Shown: piece by piece, positions 57,039 to 64,000 of the stretch | Layout: each line of letters starts with the position of its first letter | How positions within the stretch are numbered: position 1 is the stretch's first letter | NCBI RefSeq assembly: GCF_001466725.1 | Contig: NZ_CP013650.1 | Span: 2,170,001-2,234,000 of the forward strand | DNA: 64,000 nucleotides | Direction of reading: 5' to 3' | Source of the DNA: Lacimicrobium alkaliphilum | GTDB lineage: Bacteria > Pseudomonadota > Gammaproteobacteria > Enterobacterales > Alteromonadaceae | Notes under the pieces: generated by a model | The model's database searches: none | What the model was told of the DNA's origin: nothing | Seen by the model: only the letters and a program-made list of their open reading frames with translations | Made by a program: the position numbers and the translations under genes

Positions 57039-58529
57039 CTAACGCAGGCTGATGGTCATATTCGGGCCATGGGGAATATCGTCTTCAAACCAGCGACTGG
57101 TAATTGTCTTGGTCTCGGTGTAGAAGCGCACTCCCTGTTTGCCATAGGCATGCAGATCACCATAGAAAGAGTTCTTCCAGCCGGTGAATGAGAAAAATGG
57201 CAATGGCACCGGAATCGGTACATTAATTCCCACCTGCCCCACTTCAATTTCATGCTGATATTTCCGCGCCGCCGCGCCATTAGCGGTAAAGATGCTGGTA
57301 CCGTTGCCATAAGGATTACGATTCACCAGCGCAATGGCCTCTTCCAGGCTGTCGACAACCACGCAGCACAATACCGGTCCGAAGATTTCCTCTTTATAGA
57401 TAGTCATCTCTTCGGTCACATCGCTGAATACGGTGGGCCCCACCCAGTTGCCCTGCTCATAACCGGATAAGGTAAATTCAGAGCCATCCACCAGACAGGT
57501 TGCCCCTTCCTGTTTGCCCTGTTCAATCAGGGACAATACCCGCTGTCTGGCCTTGTCACTAATCAGCGGACCAAAACCGGCGTCTTTGTCATTCCACAGA
57601 CCAGGCCTCACTTTAGCTATCATCTCAGCCAGCTCAGGGATCCAGTCTTTTGAGTCACCCACAAAAACGGCCACAGAGATCGCCATACAACGTTGGCCTG
57701 CGGCGCCTACTGAGGCACCAACCAGATTATTCAGCACCTGAGCCTTGTTAGCATCAGGCATGATTACCGAGTGATTCTTGGCGCCGGCAAAACACTGGGC
57801 CCGCTTCATATTATCTGTGGCGGTTTTGTAAATATGCTGGCCCACAGGTACCGAGCCGACAAAAGAAACGGCCTTGATATCCTCATGGTGCAACAGATGA
57901 TTCACCTGGTCGGCCCCGCCGTGCACAATATTCAACAGTCCCTTGGGCGCCCCGGCTTCAAGGAAAAGCTCGGCCAGACGTGTCGGTGTCATCGGATCCT
58001 GTTCTGAAGGCTTAAGAACAAAAGTGTTCCCGGCCGCAATGGCCAGGGGAAACATCCATAGCGGGATCATGGCCGGAAAGTTGAACGGGGTAATACCGGC
58101 ACAAACACCCAGTGGCTGAGTGTAACTGTAGGTATCGATGCCTCTGGCGACATTTTCTACCGTCTCACCCATCATCAGAGCGGGAATATTCATGGCCTGC
58201 TCGACCACCTCAATACCACGCCAGACATCACCTTTGGCATCATCAAAGGTCTTACCGGTTTCCTGGCTGAGAATTTCAGCTATCTCATCATGATGAGTTT
58301 TTAACAGAGCCTGATAGCGCATCATCAGGCGCGCGCGCTCTGAAACCGCCACATTACGCCAGGTCTTAAATGCCTCTTTGGCACTGGCAATGGCGTTTTC
58401 CATTTCCTCATGGGTGGCGCATGGCGCCTGGGCAATCACCTGATTATTCGCAGGGTTGGTCACATCAATATGCTGTTGTGATGTTGAGGCGATAAATTCA
58501 CCATTAATCAGCAAAGGAATCTGTTTCAT
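57039..58529 (-). CDS. mmsA: CoA-acylating methylmalonate-semialdehyde dehydrogenase
   Basis: Converts methylmalonate semialdehyde plus CoA and NAD+ to propionyl-CoA and CO2, the last step of valine breakdown in this cluster. The 496-residue ALDH-fold enzyme has [18 protein letters not shown] (NAD region), [11 protein letters not shown], the family mark [14 protein letters not shown] (in place of the usual ELGGK), and the catalytic Cys in [17 protein letters not shown]. It is the first gene of the operon. A candidate operator is upstream. Confidence 0.96.
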   Translation of the reverse strand: MKQIPLLINGEFIASTSQQHIDVTNPANNQVIAQAPCATHEEMENAIASAKEAFKTWRNVAVSERARLMMRYQALLKTHHDEIAEILSQETGKTFDDAKGDVWRGIEVVEQAMNIPALMMGETVENVARGIDTYSYTQPLGVCAGITPFNFPAMIPLWMFPLAIAAGNTFVLKPSEQDPMTPTRLAELFLEAGAPKGLLNIVHGGADQVNHLLHHEDIKAVSFVGSVPVGQHIYKTATDNMKRAQCFAGAKNHSVIMPDANKAQVLNNLVGASVGAAGQRCMAISVAVFVGDSKDWIPELAEMIAKVRPGLWNDKDAGFGPLISDKARQRVLSLIEQGKQEGATCLVDGSEFTLSGYEQGNWVGPTVFSDVTEEMTIYKEEIFGPVLCCVVVDSLEEAIALVNRNPYGNGTSIFTANGAAARKYQHEIEVGQVGINVPIPVPLPFFSFTGWKNSFYGDLHAYGKQGVRFYTETKTITSRWFEDDIPHGPNMTISLR

Positions 58530-58601
58530 AGGGCACCCATTTTATCTTCTGCTGCGGTAACAGCAGCGTGTTAAGAAAGTGTGAGGTACATTAGCAGAAT
58601 T

Positions 58602-58625
58602 TTTACCTTAACGTTAACGTCAACC
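58602..58625 (-). promoter_or_regulatory. Candidate LiuR-type operator upstream of mmsA
   Basis: A palindromic core ACGTTAACGT (58611-58620) extends to an almost perfect 16-bp palindrome (58608-58623). On the minus strand it reads TTGACGTTAACGTTAA. It is about 79 bases upstream of the mmsA start. It resembles, from memory, the operators of MerR-family LiuR regulators of branched-chain amino-acid breakdown. No regulator gene is adjacent. Confidence 0.5.
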
Positions 58626-58767
58626 AGCAAAAATCGCTAACTTATGAAAATTCTCTGTAAACTAGCTTAGACAGCTGACAAGCAACTTCCATGCTATGTG
58701 CATCATCCTGATTGATTGCTATGCTAGGGCGTGTTGGCCCGGAGCTTATTGCAGTGGAGAATGGCCT

Positions 58768-60441
58768 TTGGACAGAAACAGAATCAATGTTGCGGTGGTT
58801 GAAGATAATGGGGTGGCGCGGATTAACCTGCGCAATCATCTGCTCGAAATGGGCTTTTCTGATATTGGCTGTTACAGCCATGGCAGAGAGCTGAAACCTG
58901 TACTGAAGCAACGGCACTTCGACTTATTGCTGATGGACTTTCATCTTGGCCTGTATAAAAACGGCGTTGAAGTGATCAATGAATTGCAAAAAGAAGGGTT
59001 ACTGAAACCTTCGACCTGCATCGTGTTTGTGACCTCTGATCGGGTGCCAATGATTGTTGGTCAGATTATGGATGTGCACCCTGATGCGCTGGTTCTCAAA
59101 CCCTATACGATTCGTAATCTGGAAAAGACCCTGATGGCCTGCATGCGCTTTAATCAGTTTATGCAGCCTGTGCTCAGACTGATGGATAAGGATGACTATC
59201 CCAGGGCTCTGGAAACCCTGGAGCTGTTGATGGAGGAAAACAAAGAGCCCAAGTACCGCACCAATATGACCAAGCTCAAAGCCAGGATCCTGACCAGGCT
59301 GAAGCGTTATAAAGAAAGCGCGGCTATTTATGAAGAAGTGCTTAAAACCTCAGATAAGATTATCTGGGCCAAGTGGGGGCTGATCCAGAGTACTCACCTG
59401 ACAGGAGAAACAAAACAAAGCGAAAAAATGCTCGAAGCCATGCTCGACACCCACCTGACCAGTGACAAGGCCTGCGAGTGGCTGGCCAGAATCAATATCG
59501 ACAAGCAGGATTACGATAACGCGCAGCGCTATCTGGACAAAATCAAAGACGGCGAATTGTCGCTCTCAGCAGCCCGTTTAAAGGCTTATCTTTATCAGAC
59601 ACAGGATCAGATGGACGACGCCATTCGTCTGCTGGAGAAGAAACGGGAATCTAACCGTAATATCCGGGAACGCTTTACCGAGCTGTCATTGGATCTGGCC
59701 CGCTGTTATCTGACGATGGCCCGGGACACGCCCATGAATGAACGAGGCAAGCATTTGCAGGTGGCACGCTATTTAATCGGGGGGGCTGGTCGTAATCTGC
59801 ACGGTAACGAGATTGATGTTAAACGAAACTATATGACCGCGCTGGCGGCAGTGCTTGAAGATGATAAAGCCAAAGCCCGCGAATTACTGTCACAGGAAGG
59901 ACTTGAAGACACCGCCTTTATGGATATTCCAACGCTCTCTGATGCAGTCAGCACCTGGCATGATCTCGGTGAAAAAGGCAAAGCCTCCGAACTTTTGCAT
60001 GAGCTGGAGCAAAAACTGACTAACCTGCCCGATGAAAATGAACGCACCGTCTCCAGTCTGATGATGTTAAAGAATGAACAGGCTCTGGGCGACAAGAAAT
60101 CCAGAGCCCTGGAGTTTAACAAGAAAGGGTTGGAGTTTTACGTCAAAGATGACTTTGCTGATGCTATCGATCTGTTCTATCAGGCCTATATTCTGTTTCC
60201 CAGTGAACCGGCCTTTAGTCTTAACCTGCTGCAATCCATGGTAGAGGCGAAAAAACTGGTACATAAAAAGGTCATTATTGCCGGCCTGCAACAGGAGCTC
60301 AGTGCACAGGCGCTCTCCTCCGCCAATGCCAAGCGCTTCGCCGGCATAGTGCAAAAGATCAATAAGGACGAACTGGATAAACTGTCTGTGCAGGAAAGTG
60401 AAGATACGGAACCGTCAGAACAGGCCCCGCAAGATAGATAG
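58768..60441 (+). CDS. REC-TPR response regulator, second copy
   Basis: A 557-residue protein with the same layout as the 26655-28307 gene. The receiver (about 5-120) has E12/D13 (VVEDNG), phosphoacceptor D57 (LLMDFHLG), T89 and K111 (LKPYT). About 430 residues of TPR-like helices follow (YPRALETLELLMEE, YKESAAIYEEVL, DFADAIDLFYQAYILFP), then an acidic tail. The start is probably TTG 58768, with GGAG eight bases before it. An in-frame ATG at 58696 adds 24 residues unlike a receiver start. No kinase is adjacent. Confidence 0.87.
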   Translation: MDRNRINVAVVEDNGVARINLRNHLLEMGFSDIGCYSHGRELKPVLKQRHFDLLLMDFHLGLYKNGVEVINELQKEGLLKPSTCIVFVTSDRVPMIVGQIMDVHPDALVLKPYTIRNLEKTLMACMRFNQFMQPVLRLMDKDDYPRALETLELLMEENKEPKYRTNMTKLKARILTRLKRYKESAAIYEEVLKTSDKIIWAKWGLIQSTHLTGETKQSEKMLEAMLDTHLTSDKACEWLARINIDKQDYDNAQRYLDKIKDGELSLSAARLKAYLYQTQDQMDDAIRLLEKKRESNRNIRERFTELSLDLARCYLTMARDTPMNERGKHLQVARYLIGGAGRNLHGNEIDVKRNYMTALAAVLEDDKAKARELLSQEGLEDTAFMDIPTLSDAVSTWHDLGEKGKASELLHELEQKLTNLPDENERTVSSLMMLKNEQALGDKKSRALEFNKKGLEFYVKDDFADAIDLFYQAYILFPSEPAFSLNLLQSMVEAKKLVHKKVIIAGLQQELSAQALSSANAKRFAGIVQKINKDELDKLSVQESEDTEPSEQAPQDR

Positions 60442-60501
60442 CACTGGCTTTACTCAACACGTCTGACCAGTTAAGCTATTTGTTTTAGCCTGGAAAATTT
60501 C

Positions 60502-61305
60502 ATGCATATCGACCAGTTGTTGCACACCGTGCGCGATAACGCTTCCCTAGAGAGTACAGTAGTAACCGTCCCTAAGGACTGGACACAGGGACGCACCCTG
60601 TTTGGCGGTTTATCGGCCGCTTTGATGTATGAAGCGATAAAAAACAGAGTAAAAAGTGATCGGGTGCTGAGATCCCTGACCACTAACTTTGTCGGTCCTC
60701 TGGAGCCCGATATCGCATTTGAAATTCAGGTGCAGATTCTGCGAGAAGGGAAAAACGTCACCCAGGTAACAGCTCAGGCAATACAGAACAATCAGGTGGC
60801 AGTATTCTGCCAGGCCTGCTTTGGTACTCACAGAGACTCCAAAGTGCGGGTGGACAATCGAACACAACACAATATGACGCTGCCTGAAAAGGCAAAGTTT
60901 ATCCCGCAGATCCCCAAAGTCACACCTAAGTTTTTAAAGCATATGGATCTTGCCCTGGTCGAGGGTGGCCTGCCCTTTACCGGTAAAAAAACCGCAAAAA
61001 CCTGCGGCTGGATGCGTTTTACTGACACGCCGGAACAGATCAGCGATGCCCACCTGATCGCGCTGATTGATGCCTGGCCACCGACCATATTACAGATGCT
61101 GCGCTGGCCTGCGCCGGCAAGCACCATGAGCTGGAATCTGGAGTTTATCCATCCCCATCAGCCCGTAGCAGCCGATGACTGGTTTGCTTATCAGGCAGAT
61201 ACCCGCCAGGCCGCCGATGGCTATTGCCACAGCGAGGCCAACATCTGGGATGCCGGAGGGGAATTGGTGGCCATCAGCCGGCAAATTATCGCGGTATTCG
61301 ACTAG
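60502..61305 (+). CDS. Acyl-CoA thioesterase family protein (double hotdog)
   Basis: A 267-residue protein of the TesB-like thioesterase group. The N-terminal hotdog has WTQGRTLFGGLSAALMYEAI (about 29-48) and SLTTNFVGPLEPD, and the C-terminal hotdog has ALIDAWPPTILQML and SMSWNLEFIHPH. Such proteins hydrolyse acyl-CoA to free acid. Specificity cannot be inferred. It may follow the REC-TPR gene (60 bases apart) on one transcript. Confidence 0.85.
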   Translation: MHIDQLLHTVRDNASLESTVVTVPKDWTQGRTLFGGLSAALMYEAIKNRVKSDRVLRSLTTNFVGPLEPDIAFEIQVQILREGKNVTQVTAQAIQNNQVAVFCQACFGTHRDSKVRVDNRTQHNMTLPEKAKFIPQIPKVTPKFLKHMDLALVEGGLPFTGKKTAKTCGWMRFTDTPEQISDAHLIALIDAWPPTILQMLRWPAPASTMSWNLEFIHPHQPVAADDWFAYQADTRQAADGYCHSEANIWDAGGELVAISRQIIAVFD

Positions 61306-61429
61306 CGGGCACTGAGTTACAGTCTGAGCGCTCATTTATGAATTATTTATGACGCCCCTTGATCAGAAAACCTGAGCTGTTAGCGTATATGACCTGCTCA
61401 TACAGTCTGTATCATTCCGGAATCTGAAC

Positions 61430-62176
61430 ATGCAACAGATGGCTCTGGCCAGGCTTCTATCCGGTTTCCGGCGCCTGCAGGAATTAGAGGCCAATCACGG
61501 CGGAAAAGACTACTTTGTCGGTGACATTCACGGGCAGTATGACAAATTGCAACAGGCAATGGCTAAAGTGGACTTTAATCCCCGCCAGGATCGGCTTTTC
61601 AGCACAGGCAACCTGATAGACTATGGCAATGACAGCCTCAGGGTACTGAGCCTCCTTTCACGGGACTGGTTTTTTGCGGTCGTGGGTATTCACGAGCTTT
61701 ATCTGCTGGACGCCCTGAAGCGTGATCATTATCTGGGCTGGTATACTCAGGGGGGAAACTGGGCCTTTGATAAAAAGCTGCGGATTAACGTCGATCTGGC
61801 GCAGGCCAGCGAATATCTTACCAGGCTGCCAATTGCGTATCGCATTGAGCAAAAGAAACATGGGGATATCGGCGTTATCAGCGGTTTACCTTTGCAGCCT
61901 TTTACCCCGGAAGGGTTTCAGCAAGCCAGCTTAAATGCCCTCTATCGTTGTATTCAGTCCGGCATTTCACCGGACCAGAAAGCCGATATATACCAGCCAC
62001 TAAGTTGTATTGTCTGCGGCGGTCCTGCGGCACAAAAACTATGGGCAAAAGGCAATGCTGTAGCTATCAATCAGGGGGCCAGATACCTGCCGGCCAAAGG
62101 CAAGATACAGTTAAACAAGGTGAAAAAATTACTCAAAATCGTCCATAAACAAACTGCCTATCAGCCACTTATCTGA
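61430..62176 (+). CDS. PPP-fold metallophosphatase-like protein with altered active site
   Basis: A 248-residue protein of the PPP/PrpA-like metallophosphoesterase fold. The first motif is intact (G31-D-I-H34-G, with D32 and H34). The second, normally GDLVDRG, reads GNLIDYG (60-66), so the bridging Asp is Asn61 and the Arg is Tyr65. The third, normally GNHE, reads GIHE (86-89), losing the metal-binding Asn. No later GHT motif is evident. Catalytic activity is doubtful; a binding or regulatory role is inferred. The N-terminal start could also be M4. Confidence 0.8.
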   Translation: MQQMALARLLSGFRRLQELEANHGGKDYFVGDIHGQYDKLQQAMAKVDFNPRQDRLFSTGNLIDYGNDSLRVLSLLSRDWFFAVVGIHELYLLDALKRDHYLGWYTQGGNWAFDKKLRINVDLAQASEYLTRLPIAYRIEQKKHGDIGVISGLPLQPFTPEGFQQASLNALYRCIQSGISPDQKADIYQPLSCIVCGGPAAQKLWAKGNAVAINQGARYLPAKGKIQLNKVKKLLKIVHKQTAYQPLI

Positions 62177-62201
62177 GCATTCAGATACCATGATCTGATC
62201 A

Positions 62202-62723
62202 TTATACAGAACGGCTGCCACGGAATGGCAATGCACAGAGACCGCAAAAAAGATCAAAAAACATCATGATCAGCAGACCGCTTATCAGGCCCCAGCCTAT
62301 AGCCTGGCCATTCAGGGTTATCTGATAATCATAGTGCTGCCTCGCTTCGCTAAAGAGTACGGGGTCGGTATCAAAAAGGCCATACCAGATACGCTGCAAC
62401 TGCGATTCACTGAGCCTGTCGGCGAGATTTTGCAAATACTCATGGCGTTTTACCAATGCCTGCAGGCTGTTTCCGCCATCCCTTATCGCTGTATCGGCGT
62501 TCTGCCGGTATCGTTCAATCAGCTTGTTCAGATCGCCGCCGGTATGCACCCGTGCATCCTGCAAAAAGGGCTGTAAACTCTGGCGAGCCTCACTCAGGTG
62601 CGCCAGTAACGTATTCTCGTAATGATGAATAAATGCCGGTAACTGCAAACCTGCCAACAGCGCCGCCATAAAGATCAGCAACCGCAGGTATCCGTGACAG
62701 GTCCGCAGTACGCCGCGAATCAT
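62202..62723 (-). CDS. DUF2937 family membrane protein
   Basis: A 173-residue protein with hydrophobic segments at about 11-32 (YLRLLIFMAALLAGLQLPAF) and 139-161 (AIGWGLISGLLIMMFFDLFCG) flanking a helical periplasm-facing region of about 100 residues (HHYENTLLAHLSEARQSLQPF...). This matches the DUF2937 layout; function unknown. It overlaps the MAPEG-like gene by four bases. Confidence 0.8.
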   Translation of the reverse strand: MIRGVLRTCHGYLRLLIFMAALLAGLQLPAFIHHYENTLLAHLSEARQSLQPFLQDARVHTGGDLNKLIERYRQNADTAIRDGGNSLQALVKRHEYLQNLADRLSESQLQRIWYGLFDTDPVLFSEARQHYDYQITLNGQAIGWGLISGLLIMMFFDLFCGLCALPFRGSRSV

Positions 62724-63112
62724 AACAACAAGCCCAACCTGGGCAAGGCGTAGCCGATGGCTATACCCGCTGCGGCGAGTAACACCAGAAACGTTAACAT
62801 CATACCCACTACCCGTAATCTCAGATTTTTAGCCGGTATCGCATAAGCATGTATCAGACGGCCAATCAACAACACCAGGCAAAGAAACTGGATAATAAGA
62901 GAGTACAGGCCAGCGGCTTCGATCATAAAAATAAGCAACAGAGCCAGAGGCAGGTACTCGAGTGCATTCCCCTGAGCCCGGATTGCCAGTTGTAAGTCAG
63001 TATTGCCACCATCACCGATGGCAACTTTATGCTTGTTCCTGAGCACTATCACCCTGGCTGAAAGAAACACCACCAGCAAGGTTAATATTCCGGTATAAAA
63101 CAGCGTAATCAT
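62720..63112 (-). CDS. MAPEG family membrane protein
   Basis: A 130-residue protein with four predicted TM helices (about 3-23, 50-70, 71-88, 104-126). The core RAQGNALEYLPLALLLIFMIEAAG and LLIGRLIHAYAI are typical of bacterial MAPEG proteins (YecN type), relatives of microsomal glutathione transferases. Substrate unknown. Cotranscribed with the DUF2937 gene. Confidence 0.9.
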   Translation of the reverse strand: MITLFYTGILTLLVVFLSARVIVLRNKHKVAIGDGGNTDLQLAIRAQGNALEYLPLALLLIFMIEAAGLYSLIIQFLCLVLLIGRLIHAYAIPAKNLRLRVVGMMLTFLVLLAAAGIAIGYALPRLGLLL

Positions 63113-63286
63113 AACTATCCTTATTTTATCTTGTTCAACTACTCAAACTACGACACTCATTCGTTAGTTATCAAGTAATAATACCGGTCAGCTATTTAAT
63201 TTACACCGGTCAATATTGGAGTACTCAGCCTGAAACGGGTATAACGCCGGGGAGAATTAAGAAAGTTAACCTTTGACCAGATACAG

Positions 63287-64000
63287 TCACTGTGCGGAAA
63301 AGAAAGCATTCATCTGTTGCTGCCACTGACGGTAATCGCTGGTACTGAAACCATGCTGATCAAACAGTGTGGCGACTCCGGGTAAGCGATATACCGTTTT
63401 AATACCATTATTAAGACGGCGCAACACCCGGGTGGCCTGTTTATTATTCTGGAGCGAGGCAACATGCACATTGCTGTACATCAGCACCTCCCCGACAGGC
63501 TTAAGGCAATTCACACCATAATCCCGCGACTCATTCTGACAATAAAACCGCGCCAGGGTTATGCCTAATACGACATAATCCAGCCGTCCCCCCTGCAACA
63601 TTTCATACAGATTAGCTCTGTCGTTAACAGGGTAAATGTGCTCAAAGCCCATTCTGATCGCTTCTTTCTGATGCAGGGATTTATCTACTGCGCCGACCTT
63701 TACCTGCCCGATGTTTATCTGACTGAGGGCATTAACCGGATTTGAGGGTAAGGTATACAACATACTGCCCTCGGGCACCAAAGGATAACTGAAAGTAAGC
63801 CAACCTTGCCTTTCCGGTGTTTTCAGTACACCAAAAATCAGCTCGACTTTATTATTCTTCAGCCTGCTGATAGCGCCATCCCAGGAGCTCTGCTGGGGAA
63901 TAAGCTGTATCTGCTCTTCCTGCGCGGCCAGCTGCAATATGTCCCATGATAACCCATAGGCCGTTGATGCCTTTACAAAACTCTCATGAGGCTCAAAAAC
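63287..64000 (-). CDS. Periplasmic solute-binding protein (SBP_bac_3 type), 5' end cut by window edge
   Basis: The frame is open from the stop at 63287-63289 to the right edge, giving at least 237 residues. Its N-terminal part reads FVKASTAYGLSWDILQL then SWDGAISRLKNNKVELIFGVLKTPERQGWLTFSYPL, typical of transporter-type or transporter-less family-3 binding proteins. The C-terminal lobe has VGAVDKSLHQKEAIRMGFEHIYPVNDRANLYEMLQGGRLDYVVLG and ends near YRQWQQQMNAFFSAQ. The signal peptide lies beyond the window. A TTG at 63935-63937 is not the true start, since similarity continues upstream of it. Confidence 0.85.
   Translation of the reverse strand, partial: VFEPHESFVKASTAYGLSWDILQLAAQEEQIQLIPQQSSWDGAISRLKNNKVELIFGVLKTPERQGWLTFSYPLVPEGSMLYTLPSNPVNALSQINIGQVKVGAVDKSLHQKEAIRMGFEHIYPVNDRANLYEMLQGGRLDYVVLGITLARFYCQNESRDYGVNCLKPVGEVLMYSNVHVASLQNNKQATRVLRRLNNGIKTVYRLPGVATLFDQHGFSTSDYRQWQQQMNAFFSAQ

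Noticed and set aside
63287..63937. TTG at 63935-63937 as the start of the last binding-protein gene
   Set aside because: Family-like sequence continues upstream in frame to the window edge, so the true start lies outside.

Overview
The window is chromosomal DNA of a gammaproteobacterium. It most resembles the Alteromonadales (Alteromonas/Lacimicrobium/Shewanella-like). This rests on gene order (gyrA-serC-aroA-cmk-rpsA-ihfB-lapAB-pyrF; ubiG-phosphatase-nrdAB-ferredoxin; alaA-yfbR-dGTPase; yejK with divergent yejLM; a valine-degradation operon) and on protein resemblance from memory; no database was searched. No rRNA, tRNA, CRISPR array, prophage or intact insertion sequence was seen. Coding density is high, with 61 supported genes, two of them cut by the window edges.

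Region by region. 1-4500: a truncated membrane protein, asnS, then an AT-rich block of three minus-strand secreted or lipoprotein genes unlike their neighbours, a YdjA-type nitroreductase and a tiny basic ORF. 4499-14933: a long minus-strand housekeeping array (gyrA, serC, aroA, cmk, rpsA, ihfB, lapA, lapB, pyrF) joining translation, amino-acid and nucleotide synthesis and LPS control. 15174-24914: ubiG and a MupP-like phosphatase, class Ia ribonucleotide reductase with a good pair of NrdR boxes and its ferredoxin, a DUF2189 membrane protein, alaA, yfbR and an HD-domain dGTPase. Much of this stretch concerns dNTP pools. 25041-32577: a short SulA-like ORF behind two mirrored LexA-like boxes, YchJ, a REC-TPR regulator overlapping a lipoprotein gene, pirin, a glutathionyl-hydroquinone reductase, an LhgO-type oxidase and a DUF6279 lipoprotein.

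32721-42187: phosphofructokinase, then a sensory cluster: a TorF-type porin, two periplasmic binding proteins without transporter genes, a chemoreceptor, a large histidine kinase, and a convergent LytS/LytTR two-component pair. 42310-52781: Mpo1-like membrane protein, PilZ protein, M61, M13 and M23 peptidases, a duplicated QueD-like protein, yejK, and yejL-yejM. The YejM homologue has a reduced sulfatase-like domain; lapA, lapB and lapC/yejM therefore all occur in this window. 52831-58529: valine catabolism (mmsA, acyl-CoA dehydrogenase, HIB-CoA hydrolase, mmsB, ivdG-type SDR) with a MITE-like inverted repeat inside and a candidate LiuR-type operator upstream. 58768-64000: a second REC-TPR regulator, a thioesterase, a PPP-fold protein that has lost metal-binding residues, two small membrane proteins and a truncated periplasmic binding protein.

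The best candidates for undescribed biology are the transporter-less binding-protein/chemoreceptor/kinase cluster (33989-40310), the paired REC-TPR regulators, the SulA-like gene with its symmetric double operator, the degenerate PPP-fold protein, and the AT-rich secreted-protein block. Most of the rest is core genome in conserved order.
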